Source: JARRKC01 sp037388505
GTDB taxonomy: Bacteria > Acidobacteriota > UBA6911 > RPQK01 > JAPXNP01
Direction: 5' to 3'
Length of the DNA: 64,000 bases
Assembly: GCA_037388505.1 (NCBI GenBank)
Contig: JARRKC010000055.1
Location: 1-64,000 of the forward strand
Part shown: positions 8,164 through 16,643 of the stretch, piece after piece
How positions within the stretch are numbered: the first letter of the stretch is position 1
Layout of the letters: each line of letters opens with the position of its first letter
Notes under the pieces: model-generated
The model's database searches: none
What the model was told of the DNA's origin: nothing
What the model saw: the letters and a program-made list of their open reading frames with translations, nothing else
Made by a program: the position numbers and the translations under genes

Positions 8164-8449
8164 GCCACGCCGTTCGCTTGATTCGCGCGTAGCCTCGGTT
8201 CAGGAGCGGGAAAAGAACCTTCTGGAACTCCTTCGATCCCTCGGGGAGCCGCCCGAAGTGGACGGTTTCTTTGGACAGCAATCGATCCACGTAATAGTGG
8301 ACATGCGGATGGTCGACCGCCAGACCCTCGATCTGCCAGTCCGGGTGGAGCTTCGCCAGACGACGCCAGACGAAGATCCACTGCGGCAGGTTGCAGCACT
8401 GGACCAGCAGAATCCGCGGTGGTTGTTCGTGTTCGGTAAGGTCAGCCAT
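7613..8449 (-). CDS. N-terminal part of the same frameshifted repeat protein
   Basis: The ATG at 8449 overlaps the end of the upstream glycosyltransferase gene by eight bases, so the two are translationally coupled. True coding runs from 8449 to about 7987 (roughly 154 residues): ILLVQCCNLPQWIFVWRRL, then VDHPHVHYYVDRLL, and ending PLGDKVLFVESA. After the duplication this frame continues to 7613 as nonsense rich in Arg and Gly, while the conserved sequence carries on in the frame of the neighbouring entry. Removing one copy of the duplication would yield a single protein of about 865 residues. The N-terminal section may be a sixth, more divergent module. Whether the break is real, phase-variable or an assembly fault cannot be decided from one sequence. 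Confidence 0.65.
   Translation of the reverse strand: MADLTEHEQPPRILLVQCCNLPQWIFVWRRLAKLHPDWQIEGLAVDHPHVHYYVDRLLSKETVHFGRLPEGSKEFQKVLFPLLNRGYARIKRTAWRAGTKRAGVDYSASLEQISGWDLVRSLWSVRHEPDPEFTEYLQDFPHRPLGDKVLFVESAGKQSPVRRVGPGSRHRIRGTATGRTETEGRRGCRRHAGKPAGELETLSPPEIRQRHRLLHGRTRLPGFEAASLSPGTPQGPHLQRKRRPLQYRSEKPRRVLLAANPSRDRSAPAPLSRAVHPD
7956..8017 (-). repeat. 31-bp tandem duplication causing a frameshift
   Basis: Positions 7956-7986 and 7987-8017 are adjacent direct repeats of 31 bp differing at two positions. Read on the minus strand both encode the same peptide in phase, LGDKVLFVES in one and LGNKVLFVES in the other. Because 31 is not a multiple of three, the extra copy shifts the frame and splits the gene. 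Confidence 0.9.
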
Positions 8450-10748
8450 CGTGTCTTCCGTGAAATTTCCGCACCGAGTTCGCGTAGAGGCAACTCAGGC
8501 GGCGCCCCAGCAGGTCCCAGTCGTAGCGTTCTTCGACCGTGTGACGCCCCTGGACTCCCAGTCGCGAACAAAACTCAGGATTCCTCAAGAGCGCCAGGGT
8601 CCAGAGCACGAATTCATCCGGATCGGCGGCGACGATGATGTTCTCCCCGTGTACAGCTCGCAGCCCCTGGCAGGCGAGCGGTGTGGCGATCGTGGCCCGG
8701 CCCGCCGCCCATGCCTCGAGTATCTTGCCGCGGATGCCCACACCCGTACGAAGCGGCACCACGACGACTTGGGCCAATCGATAGTATTCACGGATGTCCT
8801 CGACGTAACCGGTCACGGTGATGTTCGGATGCCTGCCCAGTCGTTGGATTTCGGGGGGAGGCGCCGATCCGACGATAAAAAGCCGGGTATCCGGCCGTTC
8901 GTCCAGTATCCGGGGAAAGATCATACGGGTGAAGTAGTCCATCGCATCCAGGTTGGGGGCATGGCGAAAGGCCCCCACGAAGACGAGCGTACCCGGCTGC
9001 GTTCCTTTGGGTTCGAACTGGAAATATCGGGAATCCACGCCTGTGTTGACCACCGCCAGACTCTCGTCCGGAACGTACCCCTCCAGGTAGCCTCGGTCCT
9101 CGTCGGTCACGCAAACCACCCGGTCCACCTTTCTACAGAGTTCGAGCTCGCGGTGCAGCGTTTGAAGTGTGTTGTAGAAGAGACGGGCTCGCTTCCACGG
9201 GTTGGAGGTCACGGCGATCTGGGTCCGGTGAGCGGCATAGTTGACCTCGACTTCCGTCAGCAGGCGTGGGATGCCTTCGAAGTAGTGGCTGTACAGAGCC
9301 ATCTGGGTCCACTCGAAATGAACGAGGTCGAAATCCTTTTCGCACAGAAGCTCCTCCAGCGCCTGTGCGAACCCTTCGACGTTGAACTCCTCGAAGGGTT
9401 CGTAGGGAAACCAAGAGAGCGGCAAGAAGCCGGTACGAAAGACAGTCCGGACATCGGCACATACCTCGCGGGCCTGCCTGGCGAATGCCAGTTCCTGCTC
9501 GGTCTCCACGAAAGAAATGAGGGACACTTCATGCTCGCAGGCCATTCGTCGCAACAGCTGGAATACCCGACCGGCGCCCCCATGTGTGCCCAGGTGCGGG
9601 AGATAGGCGCTGACGATCAGAATCCGCAGACGCTGCTCCGGCCGGGTCCGTATGGGAGTCAGTCGCGGTTGAAACCGCCGAAAGTAACGGAGCGGCTGAC
9701 GTGCCCAGCCCAGGATCTCGCGGTCCGTGAAGACGCGACGCGGCTCCCTGATACGGGCCTGCAGGACGCGCGGAAGGCGGCTCAGCGCCCTCGCATAGGC
9801 GCGCACGGGCAACCACTTCGTCAGACTCCAGGGCAAAAGGAAGAGGTGAGACACCAGCGTACGGAGTTGGTAGTTCCTCCAGAGGTACCAGATTCTCCTT
9901 TCCTCGACGGTCGTCTCCAACTCTTTGGGAGAGAATCGCCTCGAGGTCGAACTGCGGTGCCTATGCAGCACCTTGCTGTCTGCCGCGAGTTGAACGCGCC
10001 AGCCGCGGCGCCAGGCCCGGTAGCTCAGGTCCGTATCCTCGAAATAGCAGGGTGAGAAGATCGGATCGAACCCTCCGAGTTCCAGAAACCTGTCGCGTCG
10101 GAAGGCGGAGGAACCGCCTCCAGCCCAAAGCACGGGGACGAACTTGCGCGTGTGATGATACGGCTTGATCGGAGCATGCTCGAGGTGAAGGAAGCCCCCG
10201 CGGAAACGACCTCGAGTGTATCCTGTCTCCTCCCTTCGGCGGTCTGGAGGAAACTCGACTTGAGCCGTCACGGCAAAGACCTTGGGATCGTTGAATCCGT
10301 CCAGGAGGGGGTTCAGAAAGTCCTCGTCTACGATCATGTCGTTGTTCAGCAGGAGCACAATGTCGTGACGTGCCTCTTCGACCCCTCGATTGTTGCCTTC
10401 GGCGAACCCCAGGTTCTCTGGCAGAGCGAGGAGATCGACTCCGGGGTACTCGCGACGGAGCCATTCGATGCTGTCGTCGGTCGAGCCGTTGTCGACGACC
10501 AGGATCTGATGCTCTCCACCCGCTCTGCGGACCGCTCGCACCAGCGGCGGAATACCTTCTTCGAGGAGATGTCGCCCGTTCCAGTTGAGAACGATAATCG
10601 AGCAATGATGCTCGACACGGGAAGGCAGCGCAGGTCGCGGGCGGTCCCACAGGTGAAAAAGAGCGTGAAGAGCGTCCGTCAGCAAGAAGACGCCGACCAA
10701 TAGAATTTGGAGGGGCAGCAAGACCACCCAAAGCAGTGCGCGGATCAT
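8442..10748 (-). CDS. Bifunctional glycosyltransferase: membrane-anchored GT2 domain fused to a GT4 domain
   Basis: A 768-residue fusion predicted to add sugars to a surface polysaccharide or lipid-linked glycan on the cytoplasmic face of the membrane. Residues 1-32 are a hydrophobic anchor (LLWVVLLPLQILLVGVFLL). A GT2 rhamnosyltransferase-like domain follows at about 48-270, with IIVLNWNG, VVDNGSTDDS (nucleotide-sugar strand), the NND metal motif (135-137) and EDTDLSYRAWRRGW (237-250). From about residue 370 a GT4/GT-B domain starts with LRILIVSAYLPHLGTHGGAG. It contains VNTGVDSRYF, LVFVGAFRHAPN, and the C-terminal VPLRTGVGIRGKILEAWAAG region, where group 1 transferases carry the sugar-nucleotide site. 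It overlaps the methyltransferase gene by 4 bp (ATGA) and the repeat-protein gene by 8 bp. Substrates cannot be told from sequence. Confidence 0.88.
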   Translation of the reverse strand: MIRALLWVVLLPLQILLVGVFLLTDALHALFHLWDRPRPALPSRVEHHCSIIVLNWNGRHLLEEGIPPLVRAVRRAGGEHQILVVDNGSTDDSIEWLRREYPGVDLLALPENLGFAEGNNRGVEEARHDIVLLLNNDMIVDEDFLNPLLDGFNDPKVFAVTAQVEFPPDRRREETGYTRGRFRGGFLHLEHAPIKPYHHTRKFVPVLWAGGGSSAFRRDRFLELGGFDPIFSPCYFEDTDLSYRAWRRGWRVQLAADSKVLHRHRSSTSRRFSPKELETTVEERRIWYLWRNYQLRTLVSHLFLLPWSLTKWLPVRAYARALSRLPRVLQARIREPRRVFTDREILGWARQPLRYFRRFQPRLTPIRTRPEQRLRILIVSAYLPHLGTHGGAGRVFQLLRRMACEHEVSLISFVETEQELAFARQAREVCADVRTVFRTGFLPLSWFPYEPFEEFNVEGFAQALEELLCEKDFDLVHFEWTQMALYSHYFEGIPRLLTEVEVNYAAHRTQIAVTSNPWKRARLFYNTLQTLHRELELCRKVDRVVCVTDEDRGYLEGYVPDESLAVVNTGVDSRYFQFEPKGTQPGTLVFVGAFRHAPNLDAMDYFTRMIFPRILDERPDTRLFIVGSAPPPEIQRLGRHPNITVTGYVEDIREYYRLAQVVVVPLRTGVGIRGKILEAWAAGRATIATPLACQGLRAVHGENIIVAADPDEFVLWTLALLRNPEFCSRLGVQGRHTVEERYDWDLLGRRLSCLYANSVRKFHGRHDG

Positions 10749-12025
10749 GGTATCAGCTCGATTTCGAAGATCATGACGCCGAGCTTCCTGCGGTCATCGG
10801 ATGCCGAAGGGATGACGGTTTTGCTGGATGACAGGGTGACATCGAACATCCGCCGTCGGGTGTCCGGGAACGGGATCAGGTACTCCGCCTCGAAAGCCTC
10901 CTTTTCTGCGACGCATTTCTCCCCTACGCGCACGCCGTCCACATAGAAGTCGAGCCGGTTCGCCCAGGGCGAGTAGCCGGTCACCCGCAGGTATCTCACC
11001 GGCTCGCGTACCTCAAGGTAACAAGTCGCTTGGGGGCCGGTCCAGCGGCAGCCTTGATTGTGAGACTCATGCCAGTACCAGCCAGGTCCCAGCTGATGGC
11101 TGAACGGTCCGGACGAAAAGTCGATTCTCGGACCAAAGGCCTGAACCGACGCCTCGCGTTCCTCCATGGGCTCATATTTCCAATTCTTCCGAAGTTTCCG
11201 GCGCAGCTCTTCGCGTTCGTCGGCATGGACCAGAATGGTCCAAAACTCGGCATGAAGGTGCCAGCCGAGACCCAGGTGAGTCAGCCAGCCCTGCCAGGGA
11301 TGGAGCCGGCGATAGTCGCTCCGGTCCAACCCGCAGGGCAGTTCGTGGAGAGGAGCGAGACCGGCGTCGTGGATCAGCGCGCGCAGTACGCCCGGCCGCA
11401 GGAGGCGGATATTGCGGAAGCTCTGATGTTCGTCGAGGAATCCGGGATTGCAGCGACTCGCATACCAGTCTGCCAGTGAAACCGGCAGGAACTGAGGAGC
11501 GTAAAGCTCGGTATGGGCGTCGTAGGGATACCAGAAGTTGGGAGTCGTGAGCAGAACCATCCCCAGCGGCGACAGTACCCGCGCCAGTTCGCGCAGGAAT
11601 CTCCTCTGCCACGGTCTTCCGCCGACGAGGTGTTCGATGACATCGAACGACGTAATCACATCAAAGCTGCCGTCGGGAAACGGTAGCCTCAATCCGCTGC
11701 ACTGGAGATAGGAGGAATGTTTACCCGGGATCGCGAACTGGAGAACATGGTGGTGAAGGTCGGCTCCGAAGTAGACGGCCCCCCGGTCCTCCATCAGGCC
11801 GCCGAGACCTCCTGTGCCGCAGCCGATATCCAGCACCTTCCTCCCACTGAGTTCGAGAAGTGTGGCAGCTTCGAAATCGGACAGGAGTTGCCGGTTCCGA
11901 AGGCGACTCTCTCGCCAGTATTCGACCCACCGCCGACAGGCCGGGTTCGCCTTCGATCCGAAGATGCGTTCCGCGACGCTCTCCAGGGTTTCGAGCTCCT
12001 TCGTTTCGAGCGGATCCTCTTTCAT
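10745..12025 (-). CDS. Class I SAM-dependent methyltransferase with C-terminal beta-rich domain
   Basis: A 426-residue protein and first gene of the glycan operon. The N-terminal half is a class I methyltransferase: the SAM-binding motif VLDIGCGTGGLGG, a following strand AVYFGADL, FDVITSFDVIEHL and a post-motif VLLTTPNFWYP. Residues from about 290 on form a separate beta-rich domain (GPGWYWHES, RYLRVTGYSPWANRLDFYVDGVRVGE) that looks like a small sandwich or carbohydrate-recognition module. Similar tails occur on methyltransferases of polysaccharide loci, which suggests it caps or modifies a glycan. The start ATG at 12025 leaves a 176-bp gap to the divergent secreted-protein gene, where the operon promoter should lie. 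The stop overlaps the glycosyltransferase start. Confidence 0.82.
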   Translation of the reverse strand: MKEDPLETKELETLESVAERIFGSKANPACRRWVEYWRESRLRNRQLLSDFEAATLLELSGRKVLDIGCGTGGLGGLMEDRGAVYFGADLHHHVLQFAIPGKHSSYLQCSGLRLPFPDGSFDVITSFDVIEHLVGGRPWQRRFLRELARVLSPLGMVLLTTPNFWYPYDAHTELYAPQFLPVSLADWYASRCNPGFLDEHQSFRNIRLLRPGVLRALIHDAGLAPLHELPCGLDRSDYRRLHPWQGWLTHLGLGWHLHAEFWTILVHADEREELRRKLRKNWKYEPMEEREASVQAFGPRIDFSSGPFSHQLGPGWYWHESHNQGCRWTGPQATCYLEVREPVRYLRVTGYSPWANRLDFYVDGVRVGEKCVAEKEAFEAEYLIPFPDTRRRMFDVTLSSSKTVIPSASDDRRKLGVMIFEIELIP

Positions 12026-12201
12026 TTCAATCGGAAGGCTCTTCCCTGGCCACGGAAAACTGTGACCACTGTCTCACCGGACTCAACCAAGTCGCGATAA
12101 GATGCATCCCCTTAGAGTCAATTGAGTATCCTGTAAACTGGAGGGTGAACATCTGGCGATTCCGGTGATCTTCTCGTGTCGTCATTCAGAATGAGGATTC
12201 T

Positions 12202-12813
12202 ATGACAAGAAAGACGGGCGTTGTATTGGGCGGCGTCATGTGGCTGATGTTATGGTCGCCGCTGGTGTGGGCGATATCGGTCAGGACCGTCAACATCCAG
12301 GAGATGGTGGATCTCTCCGGTACGATCTTTTACGGGCGATGTCTCTCCGCCGTTGATTCGGTCGCCGAATCCGGATTGGGGATCCGGACCTACCGCTTTC
12401 TGGTCCTCGATGGCCTCAAGAACGCCGAGGCGGGTCAGACCATCGAGTTCCGAGAGGTCTCCTCCATGGGCGAGGGCGTCACGATTCCGGGTATTCCCCA
12501 GTTTCAAAAGGGGCAGGAGCTGCTGCTGTTCTTGCACGCCGAATCGAAATCCGGACTGACGAGTCCGGTCGGAATCCAGCAGGGCGTCTTTCGGGCCGAA
12601 CCGCTCCAAAACGGTGAGATCGGATTCACGAACGGTTTCGGCAACCGGAATCTGAACTATGAGATGAAGCCACAGGTACAGGCTCAAGCGGGTCTGCAGG
12701 GGCTCGAGGTCCAGGCTCTGGGCAGCGGAGCGCCCGTTCCACTTTCCGTTTTTCGAGATGTCGTGAAAAAGCTCGATCGCTCCAGCGACCAGACCCAGGG
12801 GAGAGTGCAGTGA
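12202..12813 (+). CDS. Secreted protein of unknown function, coupled to a matrixin-like protease
   Basis: I do not recognise a named family. The 203-residue product begins with a signal peptide (hydrophobic core VVLGGVMWLMLWSPLVW, likely cleavage after VWA). The mature part has alternating strands such as GTIFYGRCLSAV, TYRFLVLDGLKN, QTIEFREV and ELLLFLHAES, suggesting a compact beta domain in the periplasm or outside the cell. Its stop codon shares one base with the ATG of the next gene (TGATG), which implies linked production with the protease. It could be a chaperone, inhibitor or substrate-binding partner of the protease, but nothing in the sequence decides this. Confidence 0.75.
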   Translation: MTRKTGVVLGGVMWLMLWSPLVWAISVRTVNIQEMVDLSGTIFYGRCLSAVDSVAESGLGIRTYRFLVLDGLKNAEAGQTIEFREVSSMGEGVTIPGIPQFQKGQELLLFLHAESKSGLTSPVGIQQGVFRAEPLQNGEIGFTNGFGNRNLNYEMKPQVQAQAGLQGLEVQALGSGAPVPLSVFRDVVKKLDRSSDQTQGRVQ

Positions 12814-15800
12814 TGAAGATGAAGAACCTGAGGTTTCTCCTGCTCCCCCTCGTGGCCGTCGGTCTACAGGCGACGGCCCATGCCGGCGGTCCCAACTACA
12901 TTGATGAGATCGGAGGATATGCGAAATGGGACACTTCGCAGGCCATCCCCTTCACGGTTGACAACGGGCCGCTGAGAGTGTCGCAGTCGGGTAACATTGT
13001 CGTTTATTCTCGCGACACCGGCCGAGGGATCGTCGATGAAGTCACGTCGCGATGGACGGAAGTCGCGACTTCTACATTCGCTTTCCGGGATAACGGTTTC
13101 CTCGACACGGATATCACCGTGTCCAACTACGTGTCTTTGATTCTTGCCTCGGGTGCTCCCTACGCGTCCTTGAATCCCGTCGTCTTCGACGCCGACGGAG
13201 CGATTACGGACGACCTGCTGGGCGCCGGATCGAGCTCAACGATTCTGGGTTTCTCGAGCATTCTGGATATCGTCAACGATCAACTGCTCAGCGGCTGGAC
13301 GGTTTTGAACGGCATCAATGCGTCGAATGCCGGGCCTTCGGGCATTGAATTCCGGCAGACCGTACTCCACGAGCTGGGGCATTTCGTCGGTCTTGGGCAT
13401 ACACTCGGTCTGCTGGAGAACTGGACTCAGTACGACTACCCGGACGTACCGGTGATGTTCCCGATCGGAGGCTCTCCTTTGTTGCCCGAAATGCCGATCG
13501 CCGATGATATTGCCTGGGCATCCTGGATGTATCCCACGCCTGGTCTCGCCCAGCAGACCGGGGAGATCAAAGGAAACATCTATTGGCTGCGCATGGGCGG
13601 ACCCGCCTTTCAGGGCGCCAATGTCGAGGCGATCCCCGCCATTCCGGACGGAAGCGGCGGCTTCACCGAATCCCGAGCCAATGTGGTGACCTGCGTTTCC
13701 GATTTCCTGGCCCAGGGGACGGGCGAGTATGTTCTGCCCAATCTGACTCCCGGCTACTACTATGTCCGGATCGAGCCGATTCCTCTGTACATCTCGGGGG
13801 TTTCGATCACGGGGGGCAGCGGAATCGGTCCCTTCGACAATCGTTCGACCTCCTTTCCGGCCGATTACTTCGATCCTCAGGAATCGATCTCGGAGGATCC
13901 TTCGCTCAAGACGGTCATCCACGTGTCTGCCGGGGAAACGGTGGCGAACATCGACCTGGTGCCCAACGACACGGTCGGGTTCGTCCAGTTGACGTCACTG
14001 ACATTAGGCGACGACGACTCCAGGTTGGTGGTGTTTCCGGCGAATTTCGTGTTTCCGTTCTATGGCCGCGACTACCATGAGGTCTACGTCAACAGCGACG
14101 GGAATCTGACTTTCCGGTCGAGTGACTCGTCGTCGATGGCGCGGGACGAAATGCGCTTCCTTTCGGGTCCGCCCAGGATTGCGCCGCTGTTCACCGACCT
14201 GGATCCTTCGGTACCGGGAGCGGAGGTCGATGCCTCCGTCGGCCAAGGATTCGTTCGTATCACTTGGCAGAGCGTGCCCGAGTACTCCAGGACCGGAACG
14301 GCTCCGGGCAACACCTTCTACGTTTCACTTTATTCGAACGGCGACGTGCGCTTCGATTATGGACAGATTTCCGTGACACCGGATCAGATTCCCGGTTATC
14401 CGCCGGATCCCCAGGCGATCGTCGGGGTCGGCCCGGGACACCTGGACACCGGCACGCCCGCGGATCTCTCGAGCAGCCTCGAATTCCCCATGGATCACGA
14501 GCCGGTCTACGAGGTCTACCAGGACAGCAGCTTCAATCTGTCCGGTCGGGCGGTGACTTTTACCGGCGGCTCGACCGAACTCCTGTTCCCCTTCCTCAGC
14601 GGTAGCACTCGAGAGTTCACCGGCATCGCGGTGTCGAGCTATGGGACCGAGGATACTCTCCTGGCGGCCGATGCCCGGGGCGACGACGGAAATCTGCTTC
14701 TCGGCGGGGACAATCCGTCGACGATCGATTTGCCGGGCGAAAACCAATACGCGGCTTTGGGCCGGGAGATTTTCGGCCTGGGTGGCGGCAGTGCGTTCGA
14801 GGGATGGGCTCGAATCCGCTCCAACCATCCCGAGGTTGCCAGTTTCTTCCAATTCGGGAACAGTCTGCCGGACGGAACGATCACCGAGATGGACGGGTCG
14901 GCGGCATTTACAGCTCAATCCCAGAAGTTCTATTTCACGAGGCTCTACCAGGGGCCTGTCTTCCCGAGCTATGCGGGTCCACAGAAGGCCGTAACGTCGT
15001 TCGCGATCGCCAATCCGAATGATTCCGTGATCACTCTGACCCTGCGCCTTTACGGTAACATGGGACAGCCGATCGGCGAGGCTGTCGTTCGAACCGTTCC
15101 CGCGAATGGCCGGATCTACGAGCCGCTCGATTCGTTGTTCAGTCTCAATCAGCAGACTCCGATCAGCGATGGCTACGTGGAAGTCACCGTCAACGGGCCG
15201 GGGGCGATCGGCTTCGAACTCATTCAACTGCCCGATAGCCTGCTGGGTCTGAACGCGGCCGTGGACAATCCGTCGAACATGGCGTATTCCGCTCAGCTTG
15301 GTCATGGCCAGGACATCTTCACGAGTGTGAAGATCGTGAATCCGACTGCCACGCCGGCGAATATCACGGTGACGGCCTACATTCAGCAGTCGGACGGGAG
15401 CATCGACGACAACCCGAAACAGTTCAGGCTGGACCCTCATCAGACGTTGCAGCAGAACGTCGAGAGCCTGTTCGGGCTCGGTCCCGGCGGAACCAGCGAC
15501 ATCACGGGCTCGATCAAGGTTCAATCCACCGTCAATGGTGTGATTGGGGACGTGGTCTTCGGCGACCCGCAGGCGGCCAGGTTCGTCGCGGCTCTGCCGC
15601 TGCAAACGGAGCCCTTCCGGAAGGCGGTGTTCGGTCAAATCTCGAATGGCCGGTATCCGTCGAACCCGGCGCTCGATTCATTCACCGGCATCGCTCTATA
15701 CAATCCGAACGTCGTTCAGGCTCACGTCACGGTGGAAGTATTCGATCGGTACGGGAACAAGGTTGGAGAGAAGGTCGTCCCGCTGCAGCCGAATGAGCGG

Positions 15801-15962
15801 ATCTCGGAGGTCCTGTACAACGACGGTTTCATTCCCGAGAGCCTGGGTCTGGTACGCGGGTATGTGGTGATCACATCGGATCAGCCCATCGTCGCTCAGG
15901 AGCTGTTCGGTAACAACGATCTGGACTTTCTGTCGGCTGTAGTTCCGACCGTGGTCCAGTAG
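12813..15962 (+). CDS. Secreted matrixin-like zinc metalloprotease with long beta-rich C-terminal region
   Basis: A 1049-residue secreted protein. I start at the ATG at 12813; a GTG at 12810 is also in frame. The signal peptide is LRFLLLPLVAVGLQATAHAG. The catalytic motif HELGHFVGLGH (residues 186-196) fits the metzincin HExxHxxGxxH zinc site, and a Met lies downstream in DVPVMFPIG as expected for the Met-turn of matrixins. A carboxypeptidase-regulatory-like stretch (GEIKGNIYWLRMGGPAFQG) follows, then a NIDO-like segment around residues 390-540 (FVFPFYGRDYHEVYVNSDGN), then about 450 residues of repeated beta units with phrases like FAIANPNDSVITLTLRLYG. The tail resembles cell-surface adhesive regions. 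Substrates are unknown. The coupled upstream gene suggests joint action. Confidence 0.8.
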   Translation: MKMKNLRFLLLPLVAVGLQATAHAGGPNYIDEIGGYAKWDTSQAIPFTVDNGPLRVSQSGNIVVYSRDTGRGIVDEVTSRWTEVATSTFAFRDNGFLDTDITVSNYVSLILASGAPYASLNPVVFDADGAITDDLLGAGSSSTILGFSSILDIVNDQLLSGWTVLNGINASNAGPSGIEFRQTVLHELGHFVGLGHTLGLLENWTQYDYPDVPVMFPIGGSPLLPEMPIADDIAWASWMYPTPGLAQQTGEIKGNIYWLRMGGPAFQGANVEAIPAIPDGSGGFTESRANVVTCVSDFLAQGTGEYVLPNLTPGYYYVRIEPIPLYISGVSITGGSGIGPFDNRSTSFPADYFDPQESISEDPSLKTVIHVSAGETVANIDLVPNDTVGFVQLTSLTLGDDDSRLVVFPANFVFPFYGRDYHEVYVNSDGNLTFRSSDSSSMARDEMRFLSGPPRIAPLFTDLDPSVPGAEVDASVGQGFVRITWQSVPEYSRTGTAPGNTFYVSLYSNGDVRFDYGQISVTPDQIPGYPPDPQAIVGVGPGHLDTGTPADLSSSLEFPMDHEPVYEVYQDSSFNLSGRAVTFTGGSTELLFPFLSGSTREFTGIAVSSYGTEDTLLAADARGDDGNLLLGGDNPSTIDLPGENQYAALGREIFGLGGGSAFEGWARIRSNHPEVASFFQFGNSLPDGTITEMDGSAAFTAQSQKFYFTRLYQGPVFPSYAGPQKAVTSFAIANPNDSVITLTLRLYGNMGQPIGEAVVRTVPANGRIYEPLDSLFSLNQQTPISDGYVEVTVNGPGAIGFELIQLPDSLLGLNAAVDNPSNMAYSAQLGHGQDIFTSVKIVNPTATPANITVTAYIQQSDGSIDDNPKQFRLDPHQTLQQNVESLFGLGPGGTSDITGSIKVQSTVNGVIGDVVFGDPQAARFVAALPLQTEPFRKAVFGQISNGRYPSNPALDSFTGIALYNPNVVQAHVTVEVFDRYGNKVGEKVVPLQPNERISEVLYNDGFIPESLGLVRGYVVITSDQPIVAQELFGNNDLDFLSAVVPTVVQ

Positions 15963-15979
15963 TCCCAGCCCAAGCTTTG

Positions 15980-16004
15980 CCCCGGGGCGTGATGGGCCCC
16001 GGGG
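15980..16004 (+). terminator. GC-rich stem-loop after the matrixin gene
   Basis: A perfect 9-bp stem (CCCCGGGGC and its complement) with a 7-nt loop lies 17 bp after the stop. It lacks a T run, so it is a structured end and only possibly a terminator. Confidence 0.45.
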
Positions 16005-16301
16005 TCGGCCCTTCTGATGGGGCCGGTGAATTCGAGTCAGATCGATCGGAAACCCTCGTCCACACGCGGTTTCGCACCTCTTCAGGGCGCAATCTCCGTG
16101 GCGCCCCTGTCGCCATCGACGCCTTCAGCGCCGGGTAGGATCCGAGGGCGTGTTGCCGAGCTTCAGACCAAGCCGGGACTGAAACCATTTGGGCAAACCG
16201 CCCCCGACTTCCCGGATTCTGCGCTCGCTCCATCGCTCTTGGCACAACTCCCAAGATCCTCTGGCTGTCAGGCCGTTCTGCTAAAAGTGTGGAGGTAGAG
16301 C
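16005..16301. other. Intergenic region without a convincing gene
   Basis: The space between the matrixin gene and the small nuclease-like gene totals 339 bp. A minus-strand open frame covers much of it, but its codon use is not coding-like and it runs into both neighbours. I see a second short GC hairpin near 16007-16024 and a Shine-Dalgarno GGAGG just before 16302, and nothing else certain. Confidence 0.4.
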
Positions 16302-16643
16302 ATGGTGCAGACGGCGACAACGGACGAACCGTGCTTCGCTCACGAAAGCGAAGCGGAATTTGCGTCGTATCTCGATTTCTATCAGATCGACTGGCGCTAC
16401 GAACCGATTTGTTTCCCGATTGCGTGGGATGAGCACGGGAGGGCGACCGCTTGCTTCACGCCGGACTTCTATCTCCCGGGATTCGATCTGTACGTGGAGC
16501 TGACGACGATGAAGCAGAGCCTCGTGACGCGGAAGAACCGGAAGCTCCGTCTGATGCGCCGGTTTTATCCCGATATTCGCGTCAAGATCCTTTATCGGAG
16601 GGACTTCCGCAGGCTGCTGTTCAAGTTTGGGGTGATCCATTGA
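16302..16643 (+). CDS. Small PD-(D/E)XK-like protein of unknown function
   Basis: This 113-residue protein is not one I can name. It has HESEAEFASYLDFYQIDWRYEP, then FTPDFYLPGFDLYVELTT and KNRKLRLMRRFYP. The spacing of Glu, PDF, (V)ELT and the K-rich helix matches the PD-(D/E)XK nuclease core (acid in a first helix, D in PDF, E-x-T on the next strand), as in small restriction-like or Holliday-resolvase-like domains. It sits immediately upstream of hpt and its stop TGA overlaps the probable TTG start of hpt, so the two are co-translated. A role in purine salvage or nucleotide-linked DNA repair could be proposed but is unproven. GGAGG sits about eight bases before the ATG. Confidence 0.65.
   Translation: MVQTATTDEPCFAHESEAEFASYLDFYQIDWRYEPICFPIAWDEHGRATACFTPDFYLPGFDLYVELTTMKQSLVTRKNRKLRLMRRFYPDIRVKILYRRDFRRLLFKFGVIH

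Noticed and set aside
8391..10055. 554-codon plus-strand frame over the glycosyltransferase gene
   Set aside because: GT2 and GT4 motifs are on the minus strand, and operon overlaps support that strand.
14325..15638. Minus-strand frame inside the matrixin gene
   Set aside because: Shadow of a 1049-codon gene with signal peptide and zinc motif; composition is typical of antisense GC-rich frames.
15871..16320. 149-codon minus-strand frame in the gap after the matrixin gene
   Set aside because: It overlaps the ends of both neighbours, has no motif, and reads like repeat-derived sequence, so I do not annotate it as a gene.
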